Shown: piece by piece, positions 10,985-21,340 of the stretch
Layout: every line of letters begins with the position of its first letter
Numbering within the stretch: position 1 is the stretch's first letter
Origin: Chara braunii
Taxonomy: Eukaryota > Streptophyta > Charophyceae > Charales > Characeae
Reading direction: 5' to 3'
DNA length: 64,000 nt
Assembly: GCA_003427395.1 (NCBI GenBank)
Contig: BFEA01000439.1
Span: 952,432 to 1,016,431 of the forward strand
The notes under the pieces: model-generated
Told to the model about the DNA's origin: nothing
The model's database searches: none
Seen by the model: only the letters and a program-made list of their open reading frames with translations
Position numbers and translations under genes: made by a program

Positions 10985-11991
10985 GAATCGTTTGTTGGGT
11001 CTGTTTGCAGAATGGAATCTTGCCCAAACTTATCACCTGGAATCTACGCCTCCCTTAGTTCTTCCTGAACGTCTCTTGTCGTCAACGTCCTTGAGCAATT
11101 CAAAATAGCGTGCGTGTCCGAAGGTGTGCACACGGCCCACCCCTGTGGCCCAAGTCTTGCTGAGCTGGCCAGTCCTGCATCGTATTTATCCTCGTGTGCA
11201 GCGAGCCTTACACCAACCGATTGGCTGATCAGGAGGCGTTTTTATGGACGGCCCCCGAAGTCCTCAGGAATTATTTAAAGCCGCAAACAGGACGACGATC
11301 ACAGCTAATGGAAGGTCCCCGCCGGTACTTATTTATAGACGTCCGGTCTCGTCTTCCCCATAGGGCTGGCCTGCCCCTCAGAACCCCTTTATAGCGCAGC
11401 GACCAGACAAAGGACAAAGCAGCAAAGCATGCGTGCTCTACTCCCGGTGGGTTGGCATGGTGACCGTGACCCAGTGCTTCGTCCAGGGCCCTTCAGATAG
11501 CACTGCCCTCTCCTTTCAGATGCTCCACGTGAAGACTGACGACTCTCAAGGTTGAGCGGACACGACTCCTCACATGTGAGGACTCTCAAGATAGAACACA
11601 CATCCTCACGGTAAGGAGTGTCGAAGAGGGTAGATAAGGTTAGGTGCAACGTACCTCAAAATAGCTGCCCCCAACCACAGATATTCTCACCAGATGACCC
11701 GATGTTGATTGTGATGACCAATCGCTGCTTCGGCACAACCAGCATTGCACCACCGTTCCACCTCAGCATCAATCACACATCGGATAGTTCTCATCACACT
11801 GCGAACACCCAATATTCACCACTTAGTAGCCTTCCTGGCGATCCCCTCACCTCCTGGGTTGCCTCACTTGTTTCCACCCTCCTCACTACACACCTCCCAC
11901 GGCCGCTCGCCCAGCAGACCGCGTGTATGTACCGCAAAGGCAGAAGACAAGCGCGAGATGAGCGCACCGTACCACAGCTCTGATACCAAAT
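10985..11991 (-). other. G1 leader between primer site and gag (distal part)
   Basis: No gene. On the minus strand it aligns with the G2 leader (about 32914-33870): shared phrases include GGTGATAAGTTTG and CACAGGGGTGGGCCG. The leader continues at 4234-4415 on the far side of the PLE. This homology shows that the PLE is nested in G1. Confidence 0.75.
11972..11988 (-). other. G1 primer-binding site (initiator Met tRNA)
   Basis: The minus strand reads TGGTATCAGAGCTGTGG three bases after the LTR end, complementary to the 3' end of plant initiator Met tRNA. This is the standard minus-strand primer site of plant LTR elements and fixes the element's orientation. Confidence 0.9.
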
Positions 11992-12933
11992 TGCAAGGAA
12001 AATGAGCGATAGCGAACTTCAGAAACCAAACAGCATCATGCACGTGAGACCAGATAGTCGTGACCTCGAACCAATAGCAGAATTGCATCACGAGTTTCAC
12101 CAAATAAGAGCACAGCAAAAGCTCATAATTGACAATGCTGGAACAGTCTCATCATCATCAACGAAGAACCAATGTCGATATCCTATCTGGCGCTCGGCGC
12201 CCAGACTAAAGATGGCAGATCCTATCTAGCCTAATCTACAATGGCACCGATGACGTCAACAGCTCCCTGAAGTACAAGCAGATCTCGGCCAATGCCGTAC
12301 GCTTCAAGCACCAGGTATGTCTCTCGTATCACTCACAACCTCGTTCCCCAACTCACAGATGCCACATGCACCCAAGGACCACCATGCGCCCCATCCAGCA
12401 TACAGCAGCGCAGCTCGGCTCTGGCTGCCTGCTCCTTCCAGCTCGCCCGTGAGCGCATGAGCGCTGGCCAGCGTTAGCGCATGAGCGCTTGCGCAGCATG
12501 CAGCCAGTGCCCGAATGCCGAATGTGTGTGCAGGCCCTTTCCTAAATGGAAGTGGCCTGCCTGCCTTGCGTGCAGCCTGGCTGCGCTGGGCCCCTTCCCA
12601 GAAGCTTCCGGTAGGCCGAGAGAGGCTGAGCCCCAGACCAAACTGATCAGGCCCAAGGCCTGTGACAGTTACCCATTCCCAACTGGCCGTAGCCTGAGTT
12701 GGGTCCATGCTGCGTATCTCGCCCAGGGCCTGAGTCAGATGGATTTGATAAAGGAGGCCAGGGCCTGGCCGCTTTCAAGCAACTGGCGCTGCGCAACTGC
12801 CTGACTTTTCCCCCAGTTGCGAAGTAGTCCAAAATAGGCCTCTTGTCGTCTGTCGAGCCTGCCTTCACGGAGGGCGGCCGACACTCTTGCGAATAGGGGC
12901 CCAGTAGGGCTTGTGGAGGCTTTGTGCCTCGCA
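11992..12933 (-). repeat. G1 5' LTR
   Basis: The LTR starts TGCGAGGC (12933 leftwards) and ends CCTTGCA (11992), 942 bases. It is the same family as the LTRs at 31971-32893 and 51183-52094, sharing the same ends and long internal blocks. No clear target duplication is visible at its outer edge. Confidence 0.8.
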
Positions 12934-13026
12934 GGATTAATCATCCTTTTTTCAACATCTTTCTTCGGTGTAAAATCCATGGTAACCCCGGACCCGGACA
13001 CCGGATACTTCCGGACTGTCTTCCGG
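12934..13026. other. Left arm of a possible TIR element before the gap
   Basis: Contains a phrase around CCATGGTAACCCCGGAC (12976-12996) whose near-inverse (GTCCGGGCGGTTACCATGG) occurs at 13728-13747, beyond the gap. These could be terminal inverted repeats of a DNA element lost in the gap. Confidence 0.3.
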
Positions 13027-13456
13027 NNNNNNNNNNNNNNNNNNNNNNNNNNNNNNNNNNNNNNNNNNNNNNNNNNNNNNNNNNNNNNNNNNNNNNNNNN
13101 NNNNNNNNNNNNNNNNNNNNNNNNNNNNNNNNNNNNNNNNNNNNNNNNNNNNNNNNNNNNNNNNNNNNNNNNNNNNNNNNNNNNNNNNNNNNNNNNNNNN
13201 NNNNNNNNNNNNNNNNNNNNNNNNNNNNNNNNNNNNNNNNNNNNNNNNNNNNNNNNNNNNNNNNNNNNNNNNNNNNNNNNNNNNNNNNNNNNNNNNNNNN
13301 NNNNNNNNNNNNNNNNNNNNNNNNNNNNNNNNNNNNNNNNNNNNNNNNNNNNNNNNNNNNNNNNNNNNNNNNNNNNNNNNNNNNNNNNNNNNNNNNNNNN
13401 NNNNNNNNNNNNNNNNNNNNNNNNNNNNNNNNNNNNNNNNNNNNNNNNNNNNNNNN
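13027..13456. other. Assembly gap (430 N)
   Basis: A run of N. Any ORF crossing it is meaningless. Confidence 1.
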
Positions 13457-14145
13457 GGCGCCACGTCGAAACGGCCGCTTTGAACTTGCTCGGGCCTGTG
13501 CGAAACCCGCCACCTCAAAAACCTGCAGTGTCTTGTGTCTGGACCTCTAGGCCATGTCCGGTGGGGTGAAAGGGCACTTAAAAATCACCCCGTTATTTTT
13601 CGAGGGGCCGCTATGACCCGACAAACGTCCTGGGCTGCCCCATTTTTTTTTTTTTTTTGCCCCAGGGGCCTCCATCCAGACATTGGGACCGGACACCGGA
13701 CACCGGACTGTCTGGAACCCGGTCCGAACGTCCGGGCGGTTACCATGGTAAAACCCTACCCCGAACGTAAATCCGAATAAATTTAGTCAGAATTTATTTT
13801 TCTTCTCGGAATTAATTACTTTTTTTTGAATTTTTTCATTTGAAAATTCCTGAAAAATCCGTTTTCTCTCTCAAAACCTTTTTCGAATTTCTTGAAAAAT
13901 GCACTCTCGAATTAATTTCGAATAAATTCAATTCCAAATTAATCTATTCAAATTTCAAAATTATTTTTGTTTTGCGAATTTTATTTGGAAATTACCTTCA
14001 TTGCTAAATCAATTGATGTTTATCTACCCTTTCCCAGCATGTGTTGCTCCCCACGAATAGATTGGAGCATTTGTCCCAAAAAAAAAAGAAAAAGATGTTG
14101 TTCTACCCTTGTAAATAGGAACCCCCCTTCCCCCCCCCCCCGGGC
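13457..14145 (+). other. Non-coding leader: GC-rich arm, then AT-rich tract
   Basis: 13457-13780 is GC-rich with the CCGGACACCGGAC repeats and a T17 run at about 13642. 13781-14040 is AT-rich with many GAATT and TTTTTCGAATTT variants. The AT-rich tract resembles the leader of gypsy element E (49560-49930, minus strand) in style, so it is probably the leader of gag F. I see no LTR or primer site. Confidence 0.4.
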
Positions 14146-15949
14146 ATGCCACGCACAACCAGGAACTCTCAACGCGCAGCTGCTGACGCCGCCGCTGCTG
14201 CTGCTGCTACCACTGCTGCAGCTGCCTCCACCTCATCTGCTGCTATTACCTCAGCTGCCGCTGCCACCTCATCCGCCGCTACCACCGCTTCCTCCCCCAC
14301 CATGGCCCAGTCATCCAACATTGATATGTCCGCCATCCATCGCCTGCGAACTCGCAGGCGAACAACCACCAGCATCCACTGCTGCCCCCGATCTCGCGAC
14401 ACTCCTCCACATGATGACATCCATTCACTCATCCATCAGTGACATCAAAGCCTCCGTTGCCGCCATCTCCAGTTGCGTCACTGCCATCAATAGCACCCCC
14501 GCCATCACGATCGTCACAACCACCCCACCCCCTACTACAACCACACCAACGTCCTCTACTACCCCGCCGGCAACATCCACACCTCCTCCACCTACCTCCT
14601 CGTCCACTCACACCTCCCCCCCGGCCAACACCTCGTCCGCATCCCCTTCCATCTCTGGCACAGCCATCCCACGACCCCCCTCACCACGAATGACCACCAC
14701 CATTGTTCCCCCACAACCAAAAACACTTGCCACCCCCATCAACTCTTCCCCCCCCCCCTATACACAGATCACTCCCACAGCCCAACCCCTCGGCCCAGCT
14801 GTTCCAATACTTCCCTTGTCTGCACTCCTCCCAACCAACCCCACCACCGATTTCACTCGAGTACCATCCTTCTCACCCAAACTTGACTTCAATACCCTAG
14901 CCACCACAACACCCTTAACGGGTAACATTCCCCCATCCTTTCGATCAATGGACATCCCCCCCTTCACCGCCCTTCCCCACGAGGACGTCTTCGTCTTCCT
15001 CAGCAAACTCTACGACGCCTTTTCACTCCACAACGTCCCTGTCACACACTGGCTTCCTATTGCCAGCACCAGGTTATAGGAAGGTGCCGCTCGTTGGTGG
15101 TACATTGAACGAGCTAACCGCCAACAAGCAAACGCGGAACCCCATTCCTTCCTTGAGTGGGCCAACCTCATCACCTGCACATTTCGACCACATAAGACGG
15201 TCGATGACTACTTTGAGCAACTCTGTTGCCTTCGACAGAACGGCTCGACCGACTGTTTTGTCCAATACGTCCGTGCACTGCGGCAACACATCCCCCTTGA
15301 CTACGTCAACGATGCCGCATCCATCTCCCGCTTCGAATGGGGATGCCGCAAGGACCTCGCCGCCTCCCTCGTCCACAACCCCCCGATGTCCCGCCCCGAT
15401 CTCTTCAGCTGTGCCATTCACCTAGACAAACTACTCACCCCGTACAAGGACACACTTACATCCGCCCCACCCCGCCAACGATTCTTTCATAACATTACCG
15501 ATGAAACCTCTCTCTCCGCCTCCTCGGACAAGTTCTTTGCCCTCAACCCCGACACCCTCTTCGACCCACTAGACACCACATCGCTCTCCTCCGACGAACT
15601 CTCCGCCATCCACCTCATGCGGATGGAAAAGAGAGAACACACCAGCCGTCCTCCTATAAACACCCACCTAGCCCGTCTCACGAAACTCAACGCCGGAGAA
15701 GAGAACCTACCTCCAAGCAAAGGGTGGTTGTTTCCGGTGCCGACAGTTAGGACATCAACAGGCAAACTGTCCAAATGTCGGGCAGTTCATACGTCAAGCA
15801 CCCAAATCCACGCCCCCCCGACCCACCGCTTCCACATCTGCCACTCACAGGTCCCTCCTCCACTTGAACACTGTCCCCAGGATCACCACGAACCTGCCTT
15901 GGCATCGACAAATAGTTTGTCGGCCATCCCATCGGTGTTCCACCGATGA
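14146..15949 (+). pseudogene. Gypsy element F gag with capsid domain and zinc knuckle, broken
   Basis: The likely start is ATG 14146 (MPRTTRNSQRAAADAAAAA), the usual Ala-rich gypsy gag opening; it must shift frame near 14345 into the frame that runs to 15949. Pro/Thr-rich linker 14500-14950. Retrotrans_gag capsid core after an in-frame TAG at 15077-15079: EGAARWWYIERANRQ, FLEWANLITCTFRPHK, VDDYFEQLCCLRQNGSTDCF. A perfect CCHC knuckle, CFRCRQLGHQQANC, lies in another frame at 15729-15770. Nothing of pol follows, so F is truncated after gag. An upstream in-frame ATG at 14042 exists but is less convincing. Confidence 0.75.
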
Positions 15950-16850
15950 CCCAGTTGGCATCGACAATATGACGCACATCCGACCGAACTATCCGCCTCG
16001 TCACAGGCATTGACCAGGGGTTGACCGGCGAAGGTTGACCAAGCGTTGACCAGCTTCGGCCAACGAGCGTTGACCGGTACAGTTGACTAAGCTGGAGTGC
16101 GGAGCGAGGAGCAGTATAATCTCTTCAAGCCCTGGCCCTTTCCCTTTTGCCCTGTGGATGTTGCACACTCACCTTGGTACTTGTTGAGAGTCAGTTGTCA
16201 TCTCTTTTTGCATCGAGTCACTTCTGTCCAGGTCGATAGGTTATGTGTATGTGGTCAGATAGGGGCTGTGAGCCAGTGTCTGCACGAGACTTAGTAGGGG
16301 TTGAGGTGTATCTGACGCTATACGACCTGGGAAAACACCCCAAGGACCGGTACAGACCGGCAAGTTGCTCTGGGTGGTAAAGTATACCCGAACTCCGAGC
16401 TGCAGAGCGAGTGTTCAGCTTGTCTAAGTCTTGAGAGGACTTTGGCTGTGATCGTCGTGACGTGAAATAATTCTTGAGGAGTTATGGGGGATCTCCTTAA
16501 ATGTCTGCTGATCAGCCAATAGTCTTGTAGTGACAGACTAATGTAGCTTAGGCTAGAATCGAGTAGTTGACATAGTCGATTTGAAGCGGAGGCCAGGTGG
16601 GTTTCAGTGACTATGGTTGCGAGCGCATCCGTCGGCAGTTGAAAGATTGGTGATTGTGGTTGCAAAAGCATCCGACATTTGTGGAAAGACTGGTGACTGT
16701 GGTTGCGCTTGCATCTGACGACTATGGAAAGATTGGTGACTGCAATTGCGAAAGCATCAGACGACTGTGGTAACTTGGCTGAGGCAGAAGAGAGGTCTCT
16801 ATAGTCCTATAGAGAGTCAAAGTCTAGAGGGTTGGTCTACATGTTGAGGA
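15950..16850 (+). other. Non-coding; GTTGACC cluster and G-family-like leader
   Basis: 16012-16087 has six GTTGAC(C) words in about 75 bases, a W-box-like core. Around 16449-16520 there is weak similarity to the G2 leader near 33588-33675 (GTGATCGTCGT, then AAATAATTC, then GATCAGCCA), so 16100-16850 may be the leader of gag G3. 16600-16760 holds three imperfect copies of a phrase containing GACTGTGGTTGCG followed by GCATC. Confidence 0.4.
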
Positions 16851-18490
16851 GTGATACCGTCAGTGATTGTGCCCCTATCAACATGGTTACCACCAGGATT
16901 GGAACGAGCACTACCCCTTGTCGAAGAAGAAGAGGCTTTGGTCCGGAGAAAGGGGGAAGCAAGTTCCAGCATGGCTCCACCAGAAGAGGTGGAGAAGGCA
17001 GTAAGAGAATGGGTAGCGAACTTATCACTGGGGGAAGATAAAGAGGCAGAGCTACCGATTCCCCAAACAGAGAGGGATGCAGTAACAAGAGAGTTGGAAA
17101 GGGAGAAGGATCCTTTGCGCCGGCAAGCAAGGGAACAAGAAAAACATATGGAGTGGAAGTTGCGCCTAGCACAAGAAAGGACAAGGCGCTTAGAGGTAGC
17201 AAAGAGGATGGAAAAGGAGTTAAAAGCGGTGGGGACTAGGATGGGGATGATCAAGGATGAGACAGAGCTAGGAAAGAAGATCGATACCCTATCCCAAAGA
17301 GTTGAGTCTATACTGACCGCCCAGAAAGAACAACTGAAACATATTCGTGGCCATGATATCGCGCTCGAGTCCATACGAGTTGTGTTTTGAGATTTTGCGC
17401 AAGAAATGATAACCCGTTTAGTTGGGGAGATTCACAGAGCGATAGGAAAGACAAAAAATTTGTACGGGTTCCATAGAGGGCGCCAAGGTAGTGGCTCCTA
17501 AAGAAAAAGAGCCCAGACCCTGCCGTGAAAAGGTCAAGATCCGGTTTCCAGAGCCATTCAGCAGGAAGAAGGGGGAGGACTTTGACAATTGGGAGGCCAA
17601 TGTCAAATCGTGTATGTATTTACAAGGTGTAGACCGTGAGGATCATGTCTTAGTAGCCTTTTGGGCTCCTAGAGAGGAAGCAACCAGCTTCGTGTGATCG
17701 CCTCCACGTGCAGCTCACTGTGAGAATGACATGGTCCAGTACTTAGTTGCTACCCATCTCTCTGATTTTCTCGCTGCACTGCAAGAACGATTTGCAGAGG
17801 CTACTAGTGAAAATAGAGCGTCTGGTAAACTTCAGATTATTCACACGCGGCAATGGAGGAGCGTACACGCTCTAAAGGCCGCCGTGGACGAGCTTATCGC
17901 TATGCCAGGACACAAAGTGACTGAGGCCCAGCTCGTACCACGCATTGCCCGAGCAAGTGCAAGGGCACTTCTTTGCTAAAAAGCAACAGTCGGAGACGAC
18001 ATACGATGGCCTTAGCAGCGAGGGTGTCCGCATTTGCTGCCCAAGCTATGACAGTTACCAGTTTCTGGCATAAGGATCTGACAAAAGGGAAAACGTGGAA
18101 AGGGCGCACCATCTCTGGCCAGGTCAAGGCCAAAGGTAGTTTGATCTTAACAATGGAGGAAGTCCTGTATACTGACATTGAATGGTAACTAGAAGGACAG
18201 GAAGATAGTAGGGTAGACAAGGGGAGTACCTACACTGCTGTCGCGGCCGGAGGGAGGCCGCAAGGAGGAGGAAGAGGCCCAGGCAAGGATGGCTGGGCCT
18301 CAGGTGGCCGAGGACAGGGCGGCCAGGGGGTTGGCTGCCATAGGGACCGCCAAGCGCGAGGAAGGGGTCAAGGTCCCCCAATGTCTACGCACACGCACAC
18401 ACACACTGTTGTCGTCAGCAAGCTGGCAGCTATGGCTGCCGTCGTCTTCCTCCTCTAGGTGGTTATGGCCGCTGTTGTCCATTCAGGGTA
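16851..18490 (+). pseudogene. Gypsy element G3 gag, broken and truncated
   Basis: Pieces in order on the plus strand: 16851-17390, a Glu/Lys/Arg-rich likely coiled coil; 17491-17697, capsid start KVKIRFPEPFSRKKGEDFDN then WEANVKSCMYLQGVDRED, closed by TGA 17695; 17731-17979, capsid remainder (FLAALQERFAEATSENRA, HTRQWRSVHALKAAVDEL); 18180-18480, a Gly/Arg/Gln-rich tail typical of gag nucleic-acid-binding regions. The set is colinear with gypsy gag and separated by stops and shifts. No protease or RT follows. Family placement relative to G1/G2 rests on weak leader similarity only. Confidence 0.65.
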
Positions 18491-18889
18491 GATCCTAGTG
18501 TGTGTGTATGTGCGAGAGTGAGTGTGAGTGTGTCGGATGGTGGATACAGTGTACGGGTGGGACTTCAGACGGGTGATCAGATGCCATAGCTGCAAGCTGT
18601 AACAAGTTGGCTTATACTGAGTTTCTGGCCAAGGGCCGTATATAGAGTTTTCTGTGTGGGCGCTGTGCGCCATCTCACGCTTGTTGCTGATCCTACCTTC
18701 TGAAAAATTATTCTGCCATCGACATCTGTATGCATGCATGTTGGAAGTGAAGTTGAAGTCGAGTCTGATTGCAACAACACTGTACGAATGCAATCATGAT
18801 CTCCACCTGCACGGAAACTTTGGAAGAGTAAGCAATCCGAGTACATGTTACAAACGTGAGAGTCCTCTCTTTTAGGTGGCTGGGACTAA
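18491..18889. other. Non-coding; short GTGTGT-rich tract
   Basis: Imperfect GT/GA repeats at 18498-18535. I see no gene in the rest. Confidence 0.5.
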
Positions 18890-19304
18890 GGGCCTCATCC
18901 CACCCTACTTACTGTAAGTAGAAGTGTAAAAGAAACGAGAAAGAAGGGGCCGTAGCGATCGGGCAATGAAAGACAAATCGTACTCCACCGTCCCGCTATC
19001 CAAGGAAATTTTACGTAAGTGGCGGCTGGATTTGTTGGGCTAGGACAAACCAGGCCCAACAACGGATCCCCCCCCACAAAAAAAAGTAATGAAAAAATGT
19101 GCCATCGTTTTGGGAAGAGAGTAGGGGCAGAGGTCTTTTCCGATTTCGTCCAAAGGAGGCTCCCGTCATTCGCTCCCGGTGGCCACGCCTCGTCACATTT
19201 CCACATCCCTCCGTTGCTACCGAAGCCTCCTTCGGTTGTGGAACAAGGTGGGATGCGCAAAAAATAGCAAATTTACTAACTGTACGTAGGGTGGGATGAG
19301 GCCC
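18890..19304. mobile_element. Tourist-like (PIF/Harbinger-type) MITE
   Basis: 415 bases bounded by inverted repeats: GGGCCTCATCCCACCCTAC at the left and its exact inverse ending at 19304, flanked on both sides by TAA (18887-18889 and 19305-19307). A GGGCC terminus and a 3-base TWA target duplication are characters of PIF/Harbinger MITEs. There is no coding capacity, as expected for a non-autonomous element. Confidence 0.8.
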
Positions 19305-19307
19305 TAA

Positions 19308-20173
19308 GTGCGCTGCAGGTGGTCATGGGAGACAAGAAAAATGAAGAGTGCAGGGACCGTTAGAGCGGTGGTTTTAGGTCATGCAGGTTGAGGGTGGGTA
19401 GGAGTTGAGCTCAGCCAGGCAGGGCGGTCTCAGCAGGGCGGTCTCAGCAGAGTGCACAATGAAAGGGTTCTACCTGGTGGGAGACGTCCCAGTTCCCAGG
19501 CCCTCAGGGAACCCACCCCACTGAGGATACCCTATTTGGTAATCATAAGATCCTCTTCCACACACCCCATCACAACCCGACACATAGCAGACTCTGTGTT
19601 GATTCCCCAATAGACAACAGGAGAAATCACAGCCTAGGCCTGCACACAACGCTGTCCCGGTTCGTGGCACTCATGCACATGGACACCTCTGCGTCTATTG
19701 TACCATTGCTTTGTCCTTTCTTGTGTTTTTCCGCTCATTCAAAAAATGTCTGCCACTGTGTTGCTTTGTCGGAAAGAGTCAGAAAGAGGACTCATCATAC
19801 AGTACCCTCTGCACTGCCTTCTATGAACTGCAGCAGCAGTATCGTGGTTCGTGTGAGATTCAGTCTGTGTTTCTCCCCGGTGTCATAACAATTCTATAGT
19901 GCTGGCTAGACCAACCAATGTGTCTGTGCGGTTTTGCATTATCATTGGCCATGTAACTTGATATGAGTTGATATAACAGCTTAACTGACTTCCCAGCTTC
20001 AGTAATATGTGGAGCATTTTACCAGATCCTTTTCCAGCACCAAACCACAGAATGATGAAAACCAGACTATTTCAGGCTCTACCTCCCTTAGCACGTCACC
20101 TGATTGTTTACCTGCACCAAACCACGTGATGATGAAAAGGAGACCATTTCATGATCTACATCCCTCCTGCCCC

Positions 20174-20232
<59 letters not shown>

Positions 20233-20640
20233 TGATGTGTGTAAACACACATGAAGTACATCCTCAGCACAGAGAATGTCCATCGTACCGGCACAATGCT
20301 TCAGGAGGAAACACGCATCTGAGTGAGTCAAGTCAACAGACAACCCTTAGAGTAGCATTGCAGGTCCACTTGACGTACTCAAGACAGCAAAAAATACAAA
20401 TACAAGTCTTAGACTGAAAGGCAGACAAACGAGACAAGGCAGCAAGGCACGAAATACAATGAAGCAAGGAACATAGGTTGGAGGGGATGGGGGAGGTGCA
20501 TGTGCAGACAAAAGGCACAAGCCAGCGAATGAAAATAAAGGCAATTGAACAACAGGCAAACAAAACGGAGCAAGGACCAAAAAACACAAAGTGAAAAAGA
20601 GATAAAACTGATGATAGCATGGAAAGGAGCCAGGAGCCAG
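19308..20640. other. Non-coding stretch with (TG)28 microsatellite
   Basis: The only strong feature is the pure TG run at 20176-20231. Two near-identical phrases with CACCAAACCAC and GATGATGAAAA lie at 20038-20065 and 20115-20142. Around 20400-20600 the plus strand is purine-rich. No gene seen. Confidence 0.6.
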
Positions 20641-20687
20641 AACCATAAGGTTCTTTTTTTTTTTCACTTTCTTTTTTATAACTCATG
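20625..20687 (+). repeat. LINE/SINE-like 3' end: terminal hairpin plus T tract
   Basis: GGAGCCAG followed by the perfect hairpin AGAACC-ATAA-GGTTCT (20638-20653), then a T run. The LINE at 30875-55051 ends with the same words, GGAGCCAGGACCATAAGG, before its tail, so this may be the end of a related non-autonomous copy. Confidence 0.35.
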
Positions 20688-20689
20688 AT

Positions 20690-20747
20690 AGATTGTTGCG
20701 TCGGAGTTGCACCGACTCATCAGGAGGCCAAACCCTCGACAATCTGC
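20690..20747 (-). ncRNA. Degenerate type III hammerhead ribozyme
   Basis: On the minus strand: stem III AGATTGT/ACAATCT (7 bp, open), GTC before the cleavage point, stem I GAGG/CCTC, core CTGATGA, stem II GTCGG/CCGAC, then GCAA where the conserved core has GAAA. The A-to-C change in the invariant GAA should abolish or weaken cleavage. Flanking words (TATAAC, TCATGATA, CATGAACC) are shared with the copy at 61.2 kb, so they are family members. Confidence 0.75.
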
Positions 20748-21340
20748 GGAATACCCGTATTGATGGTTTGGGTCATGAACCCTTTGACCCCTGTTGAAGG
20801 CAGACTGTTCCCACAACGGAACACAGCAGCGGGCAGCGACCCAGCAAAGCACCAGGCAACGCTGCAGAGGCAACACGGCTGCTCAACGCCAAAGACTACT
20901 TCAAGGAACAGTATGGCAAGCGGACACACAGTGTGGCAGCGCACAGTGAAGCACAATGCATCACCAACAAGGCAGCGACGCACATAGCAACAGGCAACAA
21001 CTCAGCAAAGCACTAGGCAATGCTGCCGGAGCAACCCAACTGTCCAGAGCTAAAAACTGCTGGAAAAGCGGACAAGCAGCATGACAACTGTGCAGTAAAG
21101 CACAAGGCAACCAACCTACAAGGCACGGCGAAATGCAAGCAAAGGACACGGAAGGCACGGCCTGCATACGGGCGGCAAGGCAGTGGAGCAGCGAAATGCA
21201 AGGCAGCACCGACAACATGGCCGCACCACACAGCGAACAGAGCAGCATGCCAAGAACATCATTGGTGAACCCCGCAGACTGTTGGTTCCCACCACCCACT
21301 GAGCCAGGGAATCAAACTCGATGAACACCCATCATCCCTT
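20748..21340. repeat. Non-coding, with a 48-base imperfect direct repeat
   Basis: The phrase CAGCAAAGCACCAGGCAACG at about 20842 recurs as CAGCAAAGCACTAGGCAATG at about 21003, period roughly 160 bases, within a GCAA-rich tract. It directly follows the hammerhead remnant on the plus strand and could be part of the same element. No protein recognised. Confidence 0.4.

Larger units (their letters stand above)
1..12933 (-). mobile_element. Ty3/gypsy LTR retrotransposon G1, cut by window edge and split by a PLE
   Basis: On the minus strand the order is 5' LTR (11992-12933), tRNA primer site, long leader, gag, protease, reverse transcriptase and RNase H, which is Ty3/gypsy order; integrase and the 3' LTR lie beyond base 1. 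The internal part is broken at 4415/10985 by a Penelope-like element. Leader, gag and LTR all align by eye with element G2 (31971-52094), so both belong to one family. Every gene has frameshifts or stops, so the copy is dead. Confidence 0.85.

Noticed and set aside
10984-10990. Target-site duplication for the PLE
   Set aside because: The bases at 4410-4415 and 10985-10990 do not match. Only an inverted GCAAACAGA-like phrase occurs on each side, which I could not interpret.
12913-13569. Several about 200-codon ORFs across 13027-13456
   Set aside because: They consist almost wholly of N translated as X.
20088-20343. ORFs rich in Val-Cys or Thr-His near 20.2 kb, and Phe, Ser or Lys runs near 23.3 kb
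   Set aside because: These are translations of the TG and CTT microsatellites.
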